Source: Alteribacter lacisalsi | Lineage (GTDB): Bacteria; Bacillota; Bacilli; Bacillales; Salisediminibacteriaceae | DNA: 64,000 nt | Reading direction: 5' to 3' | NCBI RefSeq assembly: GCF_003226345.1 | Contig: NZ_PDOF01000003.1 | Coordinates: 310,001 to 374,000 of the forward strand | Shown: positions 58,673-64,000 of the stretch, in pieces | How the letters are laid out: each line of letters starts with the position of its first letter | Numbering within the stretch: position 1 is the stretch's first letter | Notes under the pieces: model-generated | Seen by the model: only the letters and a program-made list of their open reading frames with translations | The model's database searches: none | What the model was told of the DNA's origin: nothing | Translations under genes and position numbers: made by a program

Positions 58673-59962
58673 TTATATGATTAAATCAGGGAAAAATAAT
58701 TTTGGAATAAAGAATGCCACTTCCGGAACAAAAGCTACCAGACCAAGCACCAAAAGAATTACGAGAATGAACGGTGTCACTGCTTTAAACGAACGCTCAA
58801 TTGAAATATTCCCGATCTTTGCTGCCAGCAAGAGACACAGACCGTATGGCGGCGTAATGAGCCCGATTGCAAGAGTCATTATAACGATGATCCCGAGAAG
58901 CACAGGGCTGATATCAAAGTGCAGGGCAACCGGCAGCACAACAGGAACAAACAGAATCATAGCCGGTATCGCATCCATAAATGTACCGATAAACAGGAAG
59001 AACAAAATGATTATCAAAATAAACACAATCTTGCTTGATATGTTATTCGTAAAGAATTCCTGAGCCCACATGGCTACCTGATAGTAACTAAGCAGTTCCC
59101 CTAGAGCGCTGGCGGCAGCAAGGGCAAACAACGAGAGTGAACTGAGCATCAGGGTATCGGTGAGCACTTTCGGCATATCCTTGATTTTCAAAGTCTTATA
59201 GAAAAACATGCTGATCAGGAATGTGTAAACAGAAGCAAAGGCAGCAGCTTCCGTAGCTGTGAAAATACCTGAAATAATACCACCAATTAGAATGACTGGT
59301 GTAAAAATAGCAGGAAGCGTTTCCAAAAATGACTTTGTAAATTCATTTACCGAGGTACGAGCCGCTTTTGGATAGCCACGCTTAACGGCAAAGATGTATA
59401 TCAGAATCATCATTCCAAGCCCAACGAGAACCCCTGGTATAATCCCTGCTAAAAACAAAGCTCCTACGGAAACATTCGTAAGTCCCGCAAAAATGATCAT
59501 TGGTATACTAGGAGGAATAATGACGCCAATCGTTGATGAAGCAGCAGTCACACTAACAGCCGTCGGGGTATCGTATCCCTGTCTTTTCATACTCGGGATC
59601 AGAATTTTACCCACACCAGCCGTATCTGCCTGTGAGGCCCCGGATACCCCAGCAAAAATCATTGATACGAGTATATTCGCGTGGGCAAGACCTCCACGGA
59701 TATGACCGACAATTTTAAGGGAAAAGTTAATCAGCTTTTGCGAGATCTGTCCGTGGTTCATTAAATTTGCAGCTAAGATAAATAGCGGCACGGCGAGCAG
59801 AACGAAAGAATCCAATCCATTGAGCATCCGTACAGGAACAGTAACTTCAGGAATATAAGGGATGGCGAAAATACCGACAAAAGCAATGATGCCGATTACA
59901 AACGCAATCGGAACACCGATCAGGAGCAGCACAAGAAACAATCCTATTAATAAAAAGCCCAT
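58673..59962 (-). CDS. dctM: TRAP transporter large permease, DctM family
   Basis: 429 residues, about 12 membrane segments. Family features: FVLLAVPLFILAANLMNHGQ, GGLAHANILVSMIFAGVSGA, SQADTAGVGKILIPSMKRQG and SSTIGVIIPPSIPMIIFAGL. Forms the main Na+-driven channel with DctQ, fed by DctP. GGGGAGGGG and the dctQ stop lie just before the ATG. With KdgF, uptake of unsaturated or saturated uronates is likely. Confidence 0.92.
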   Translation of the reverse strand: MGFLLIGLFLVLLLIGVPIAFVIGIIAFVGIFAIPYIPEVTVPVRMLNGLDSFVLLAVPLFILAANLMNHGQISQKLINFSLKIVGHIRGGLAHANILVSMIFAGVSGASQADTAGVGKILIPSMKRQGYDTPTAVSVTAASSTIGVIIPPSIPMIIFAGLTNVSVGALFLAGIIPGVLVGLGMMILIYIFAVKRGYPKAARTSVNEFTKSFLETLPAIFTPVILIGGIISGIFTATEAAAFASVYTFLISMFFYKTLKIKDMPKVLTDTLMLSSLSLFALAAASALGELLSYYQVAMWAQEFFTNNISSKIVFILIIILFFLFIGTFMDAIPAMILFVPVVLPVALHFDISPVLLGIIVIMTLAIGLITPPYGLCLLLAAKIGNISIERSFKAVTPFILVILLVLGLVAFVPEVAFFIPKLFFPDLII

Positions 59963-59965
59963 CTC

Positions 59966-60442
59966 CTATTCCCCTCCCCGCACTGTAATCAATTTAACAT
60001 TCATAAACACATGTGCAGCAAGATAGATTACCATCGTACCGGCCATGATGGGCAGTGAAATCCATACGTAACCCATTTTCAAAGCAGGTATGGTCACCCA
60101 CTGATAGTTCCAAAACGTTGTTAAAGCCGTTAAACTGTGAACGAAAAGAGCACTGCTAAAGGTGATCAGGATCACGTCAATGAGGATGTTTAACGCATAC
60201 TTTGATTTGCCTTTCAGTTTCTTTGCCAAGAGGTCAAAATTGAAATGCTCTTTCTTGTTCACCATCACAGCCGCCCCCATAAACACGGCCCAGATAAAGG
60301 AATAGTTAGCGACCTCGCCTGTCCAGAGAACAGATACGCCAAAATGACGGCTTACCACCTGAACGAGGATGGCCCCAAAAAAGATACATAGAAAAATAAC
60401 TCCGATAGTCAATTGAATCTGCTCCAGCCGTTTAATGAACAT
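59966..60442 (-). CDS. dctQ: TRAP transporter small permease, DctQ family
   Basis: 158 residues with four membrane segments. Shows the DctQ signature in helix 2 to loop: RHFGVSVLWTGEVANYSFIW and AVFMGAAVMVNKKEHFNFDL. Connects the binding protein/DctM system. Three-base gap to dctM. A hairpin lies between it and dctP upstream. Confidence 0.9.
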   Translation of the reverse strand: MFIKRLEQIQLTIGVIFLCIFFGAILVQVVSRHFGVSVLWTGEVANYSFIWAVFMGAAVMVNKKEHFNFDLLAKKLKGKSKYALNILIDVILITFSSALFVHSLTALTTFWNYQWVTIPALKMGYVWISLPIMAGTMVIYLAAHVFMNVKLITVRGGE

Positions 60443-60470
60443 TTACTTCACCTGCTTTTGTTAAAGATAG

Positions 60471-60498
60471 GGGGAAGACCACTCCTGTGCTCTTCCCC
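60471..60498 (-). other. Intercistronic hairpin between dctP and dctQ
   Basis: GGGGAAGA (60471-60478) pairs with TCTTCCCC (60491-60498). No T-run after it. Same position as the hairpins after tctC, araN and the glucan-binding-protein gene. Confidence 0.7.
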
Positions 60499-60504
60499 GT
60501 TGTG

Positions 60505-61533
60505 TTATTCTTTGAGATCGTTGATTCTCTGGAGAATGTCCTCAATGCCGGCATCTTCTGCGAACGCTTCATGAATCGGACGGGCAATCTCGATGAACGG
60601 CTCCCGGTCAATTTCATTGATTTCCGCGCCTTCCTCAAGGGCTTTTTCCTTATACTCCTCTTCCTGTGCGTAAAGGGCTTCACGTTCTGCCACTGTTGAT
60701 GCTTCTGCAGCGTTTAACAGAATCTCCTTCTGCTCTTCCGTCAGCTCATCAAAACGGTCTCCGTTAACTAAAAGAAGGCGGGTGGTGTAGTCATGGCCTG
60801 TCTCTGTCGTGTATTTTCCATTAGGTGTCTGGTGATGATTCTGCTGAACAAAGTACGGATATGAGTTCTCAGAAGAATCTACAACATTTTGCTGCAGGCC
60901 CTGATAGAGCTCTCCCCACGCCACATCAACCGGGGTTGCACCGGCCTGACCCCAGAAGTCTGCAACCACACCGGAGGTCTGTGTCCGGATGGACATGCCA
61001 CGGAGATCTTCAATGGATTGAAGCGGCTCTTTTCCGTAGTAGTGACGGACACCGGCTGACCAGTAGCCAAGTACTTTAAAGTCATTGCCGGACTGTTCGT
61101 TAATAATCTCCGCAAGGTCCTCACCTACATCTCCGTCTACGACAGCCTCCCAGTGCTCATAATCTTCAAATAGATATGGCAGCGCTAACAAATCAACTTC
61201 TTTAATCCCTGTAGCTGTCATAAATCCTGGTGATACTAGGACTAGATCCGCTGCACCAAGGGTCAGCTTTTCAACGAGCTCGGACTCTTCCGTCCCAATC
61301 GTCCCAGCATGGACTTCAACTTCAATCGTCCCGTCTGATTCGGATTCAGCTACATTCTTAAACTCAAGCATCCCTTCCTGGAATGGGTTATCCGGTGAGG
61401 TCTGGTTGTGGGCAGCCACAATCTTCAGATCTGCCGCCCCTTCTTCTCCACTCGTTTCATCATTTCCACATCCTGTAAGTGCCATTCCGAAAGCTGCAAC
61501 GGTCATCCCCAGCATACCTGCGCGTTTTTTCAT
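60505..61533 (-). CDS. dctP: TRAP transporter substrate-binding lipoprotein, DctP family
   Basis: 342 residues; signal peptide with lipobox LTGC (Cys 22) and acidic linker. DctP motifs: ELVEKLTLGAADLVLVSPGF, RGMSIRTQTSGVVADFWGQA (Arg that binds the ligand carboxylate), GATPVDVAWGELYQGLQQNV and VDSSENSYPYF. Binds a sugar acid for DctQM. Placed between the hxlB gene and dctQ in the operon. GGGAGGAATC precedes the ATG. Confidence 0.9.
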   Translation of the reverse strand: MKKRAGMLGMTVAAFGMALTGCGNDETSGEEGAADLKIVAAHNQTSPDNPFQEGMLEFKNVAESESDGTIEVEVHAGTIGTEESELVEKLTLGAADLVLVSPGFMTATGIKEVDLLALPYLFEDYEHWEAVVDGDVGEDLAEIINEQSGNDFKVLGYWSAGVRHYYGKEPLQSIEDLRGMSIRTQTSGVVADFWGQAGATPVDVAWGELYQGLQQNVVDSSENSYPYFVQQNHHQTPNGKYTTETGHDYTTRLLLVNGDRFDELTEEQKEILLNAAEASTVAEREALYAQEEEYKEKALEEGAEINEIDREPFIEIARPIHEAFAEDAGIEDILQRINDLKE

Positions 61534-61608
61534 GTTCGATTCCTCCCTGTTTTGCTTTTTCAGCGTTAATCAAGTCCCTGCGTTTCTATCTCAAAAATCC
61601 ACCCACGT

Positions 61609-62160
61609 CTACTCCATATTCGCATGGCGTCGGGTCATTTCTTCGTACCCTTCACCTTTAACCGTTCCAATAATAATCGCATCCAGTACCAGATGAACAG
61701 CCTGGTCGAACTGGTTCCCAAGGGGCTGGATCGTCTCAGGCTCGTCTTCTCTTCTGAATTTTGTGGCTGCCGGAATAACCAGCACCAAGTCACTTATTGC
61801 AGCAATTGGTGACTGATCATTGGTTGTGACAAGGGCGGTCCTGGCTCCTGCCTCTTTCGCCTTTGTAACAAACTGCTTAATCGCTCCCGTTGTGCCTGAT
61901 CCGGAAATCGCAACGAGGAGATCTCCTTCTTCAACGCTGGGGGTAATGGTTTCTCCGACGGCAAAGACGGTGTAGCCGCTGTGCATAAGTCTCATGGCAA
62001 TAGCTTTGCCCATCAGTCCGGAACGCCCTTCTCCAGTTATAAAGATCCGCTTAGCTGTCTGCAGTTCCTGACTCAAGGCTTTTGCCTGGCTGTCGGAAAC
62101 GTTGGAAAGAACCGTCTCCATTTCAATAGCAACCTGATTAATGATTGTTTTCATAGTCAT
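61609..62160 (-). CDS. hxlB: 6-phospho-3-hexuloisomerase-like SIS protein
   Basis: 183 residues, single SIS domain. Motifs: KRIFITGEGRSGLMGKAIAM, GDLLVAISGSGTTGAIKQFV and the end EGYEEMTRRHANME typical of PHI. Expected to convert arabino-hex-3-ulose 6-phosphate to fructose 6-phosphate. The start (62160 or 62154) lies inside the end of hxlA, so the two are coupled. Presence in a uronate TRAP cluster is unusual; role there is open. Confidence 0.85.
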   Translation of the reverse strand: MTMKTIINQVAIEMETVLSNVSDSQAKALSQELQTAKRIFITGEGRSGLMGKAIAMRLMHSGYTVFAVGETITPSVEEGDLLVAISGSGTTGAIKQFVTKAKEAGARTALVTTNDQSPIAAISDLVLVIPAATKFRREDEPETIQPLGNQFDQAVHLVLDAIIIGTVKGEGYEEMTRRHANME

Positions 62161-62776
62161 CCATAACCCCTCTCATGGTTGAAACAACTTTGCCTTTGTC
62201 TTTTGCCTTTGTCACTGCACTCCCTACAATGACGACTGAAGGAGATTTGTGCATAATATCCGGCAATGAATCTAGGGAAATGCCACCTGCAACGGCAACT
62301 TCAAGGCCGCTTCGTTCTTCAACAAGCGAGAACATGTCCAACTTCATTGCCTCTTTTTTTTGCATATCTTTACCAAAATGAAGACTCACGAGGTCCACTC
62401 CCAGCTCCTCCAGGTCTGCCATACGGTGCGAATCTGTTACACCAAGCAAATCAATCATGACGCGTTTTTCATTGTTTCGGGCAACTTCCAGCACATCCGC
62501 AATGGTCTGATCCGCTGAAAAAGCCATCACTGTTGTAATGTCCGCTCCTGCTTCAAAAGCCTGGAGGGCTTCATGCCGCCCTGCATCACATGTTTTCATA
62601 TCTGCAACTAAGGTTTTATAAGGATATTTTTCTTTAATTTCTCTTACAATTGCCATCCCGTACTCTTTAATTACTCCTGTGCCCACTTCAATCCAGTCAA
62701 TATGTGATTCAGTCTGTTCAAGTATGGTGTAGCATTCTTCACGGGTTAACCTGTCCAACGCCAGTTGAATCTTCAT
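62138..62776 (-). CDS. hxlA: 3-hexulose-6-phosphate synthase-like protein (OMP decarboxylase superfamily)
   Basis: 212 residues. Core motifs KIQLALDRLTREECYTILEQ, IDWIEVGTG, KTLVADMKTCDAGRHEALQA and FEAGADITTVM agree with HPS; GIS and GSAVTKAKDKG give the phosphate site. It differs from classical HPS in the VSLHFGKDMQKKEA section where VHxGxDxQ is usual, so its real substrate may differ. HPS joins formaldehyde with ribulose 5-phosphate. Upstream of and overlapping hxlB by 23 bases. GAAGGAGGATC precedes ATG. Confidence 0.82.
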   Translation of the reverse strand: MKIQLALDRLTREECYTILEQTESHIDWIEVGTGVIKEYGMAIVREIKEKYPYKTLVADMKTCDAGRHEALQAFEAGADITTVMAFSADQTIADVLEVARNNEKRVMIDLLGVTDSHRMADLEELGVDLVSLHFGKDMQKKEAMKLDMFSLVEERSGLEVAVAGGISLDSLPDIMHKSPSVVIVGSAVTKAKDKGKVVSTMRGVMDDYENNH

Positions 62777-62793
62777 AGGAAATGATCCTCCTT

Positions 62794-63744
62794 CTATCTT
62801 TCTATAAATTCTTTTTCACCAAGCTGGATTAACACCTCGTCCAGGTATGGGAGACCTTCATTGTCTCCGGAGACTCCCACAACCATGGAACCGATCGTAT
62901 TGGCCATATGAAGTCGTTTTTCCAAAGTCCATCCCTGCAGCCAGCTGTAGAGGTACCCTGCATCGAAGCCGTCACCGGCACCGACCGTATCAACCACTTT
63001 TTGAGCTTTTACAGCAGGTGAGATGATTGTTTCACCATTTTCCCAACCGATTGATCCATTTTCACCGTCTTTCAGTACAACCGAGGTAAGACCAAGAGCA
63101 CGGCATTTCTGAAAAATAATGTCTGGGTCTACACTGTTAAACAGAATTTCTGCTTCCTCCACTCCGGCCAGTAAAAGATCCACTTCAGGGAGGATGTCCA
63201 ACAAGGCCTCTCTGGCTTCTTCTTTTTCCCAAAGTTTGAGACGAATGTTTGGATCCAGTGAGATGAAAAGACCCTGTTCTTTTGCATGACGGATCGCTTT
63301 CTTTATAATAGGAACGTTTTTCTTCTTATCAAGGGCCATAAACACACCGGTTATATGCAGTACCTGCCCTCCATTAAAGATCGATGCGCTGATCGCCTCT
63401 TCCGTGAGAGTGGATGTCGGTGAGTTGGAGCGGTAGTAAAAGGTTTGACCTCCCCCTCCTTCGTACACTTCTTTGAATTGAACGGAGGTAGGGTAGCCAT
63501 CTACCAGCTTAACCTCAGATGTATCCACGCCTTCTCCTCGGGCAAAATTCCGGATAAAGCGGCCAAATTCGTCGTTTCCGAGTCTGCTGACCCACGTTGT
63601 GCGAAGGCCGAGTCTCGCACAGCCAATAGCCAGGTTAAACTCTGCGCCGCCTGCTTTGCGGTCAAAGGCATTTACAAATCTCATCGGTCCTTCTGTCTGG
63701 GGCTGCATGGAAACCATGGCATCCCCGATCGTAATTACATCCAT
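62794..63744 (-). CDS. kdgK: PfkB-family sugar kinase, probable 2-keto-3-deoxygluconate kinase
   Basis: 316 residues. PfkB motifs: N-terminal ITIGDAMVSMQPQTEGPMRF, RKAGGAEFNLAIGCARLGLR (pattern 1 area), ISLDPNIRLKLWEKEEAREA (typical of KdgK) and the catalytic VDTVGAGDGFDAGYLYSWLQ with base Asp. Phosphorylates KDG to KDPG for Eda, whose gene in this cluster is decayed. Fructokinase-like activities cannot be excluded. First enzyme gene after the LacI regulator. Confidence 0.85.
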   Translation of the reverse strand: MDVITIGDAMVSMQPQTEGPMRFVNAFDRKAGGAEFNLAIGCARLGLRTTWVSRLGNDEFGRFIRNFARGEGVDTSEVKLVDGYPTSVQFKEVYEGGGGQTFYYRSNSPTSTLTEEAISASIFNGGQVLHITGVFMALDKKKNVPIIKKAIRHAKEQGLFISLDPNIRLKLWEKEEAREALLDILPEVDLLLAGVEEAEILFNSVDPDIIFQKCRALGLTSVVLKDGENGSIGWENGETIISPAVKAQKVVDTVGAGDGFDAGYLYSWLQGWTLEKRLHMANTIGSMVVGVSGDNEGLPYLDEVLIQLGEKEFIER

Positions 63745-63768
63745 TTCGATCAGCTCCTGTCTGCCAGA

Positions 63769-64000
63769 TTAGCAAGATTCTCCGGGTATCAGGTCCGGCT
63801 CATATAGATAAACCATTTCATCTCCGGTATCGTTATTTTTGACTTTATTAATGATAATGGAAGCTGCTTTTCGCCCCATTTCAAAAGTCGGCTGAGCAAT
63901 ATACGAAAGAGTCGGTGAATACAGATCAGCAAAGGAAACCCTGTCTATTCCGATCACAGCCAAATCTTCCGGCATTGAAAGACCGCTTTCCTTCACGAAC
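63769..64000 (-). CDS. LacI-family regulator of the uronate cluster (partial, 5' end off window)
   Basis: Only the C-terminal ~76 residues are visible: FVKESGLSMPEDLAVIGIDR, VSFADLYSPTLSYIAQPTFE, then a GRKAASIIINKV helix. These are the last effector-domain strands of LacI/CcpA-type regulators. The DNA-binding domain lies beyond the right edge. It precedes kdgK by 24 bases and probably controls the whole minus-strand unit. Confidence 0.85.
   Translation of the reverse strand, partial: FVKESGLSMPEDLAVIGIDRVSFADLYSPTLSYIAQPTFEMGRKAASIIINKVKNNDTGDEMVYLYEPDLIPGESC

Noticed and set aside
62138-62776. hxlA read as UlaD (3-keto-L-gulonate 6-phosphate decarboxylase) connected to the ascorbate-type PTS
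   Set aside because: Motifs such as ADMKTCDAG with FEAGADITTV fit HPS better, and it is coupled to a PHI gene far from the PTS.

Overview
The window looks like the chromosome of a low-to-mid GC Bacillaceae bacterium, probably an alkaliphile or haloalkaliphile. Shine-Dalgarno sites are strong, the regulators are of Bacillus type (PlcR-, AraR-, LacI-, DeoR-, LytTR- and MerR-like), there is an S-box riboswitch, and the secreted and lipid-anchored proteins are very rich in Asp and Glu. Most of it is a series of sugar and acid uptake-and-catabolism islands. No rRNA, tRNA, CRISPR array or intact insertion sequence was seen.

Layout. 1-2.0 kb: a PlcR-type regulator (cut by the left edge) divergent from a 48-codon PapR-like signal peptide gene and a secreted protein of unknown function, then a relic of a CAP-domain protein. 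2.2-9.4 kb: TctABC uptake system, two PdxA-like dehydrogenases, a DUF1537 four-carbon acid sugar kinase and a DeoR regulator, together a tetronate (threonate/erythronate-type) pathway. 9.7-21.6 kb: LacI regulator, GH94 phosphorylase, GH3 glucosidase, ABC importer and secreted GH144-like glucanase, best read as a beta-1,2-glucan system. 21.9-36.6 kb: arabinoxylan system with GH10 xylanase, AraR, GH43, GH51, YesL, AraQ/AraP, AraN and AraD/B/A, with AraR operators and a cre site. 37-40.8 kb: an ascorbate-type PTS (IIB, IIC) behind a regulator that carries the only IIA domain. 41.1-48.1 kb: VOC protein, three tiny peptide genes with hairpins, an ABC-2 exporter with a LytTR protein fused to a degenerate ABC ATPase domain, and a MerR/MFS pair. 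48.7-52.7 kb: two M20 amidohydrolases and a two-gene membrane module. 53-57.9 kb: sodium:solute symporter with a 31-residue companion, acyl-CoA synthetase and thiolase, preceded by a SAM-I riboswitch. 58.1-64 kb: unsaturated-uronate cluster with KdgF, TRAP transporter, HxlB/HxlA, KdgK-like kinase, LacI regulator (cut by the right edge) and a decayed KDPG aldolase gene.

Two dispersed repeat families are interleaved with the genes. One is a GGGGACGGTTC element, often with a strong central hairpin, that lies at 3' ends of transcription units. The other is a family of roughly 120-245 bp MITE-like elements with imperfect terminal inverted repeats. The gene for each of the four solute-binding proteins is followed by a hairpin before the next gene.

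The two items most worth following up are the PlcR/PapR-like signalling locus at the left edge and the SAM riboswitch in front of an operon with no obvious methionine-pathway gene.
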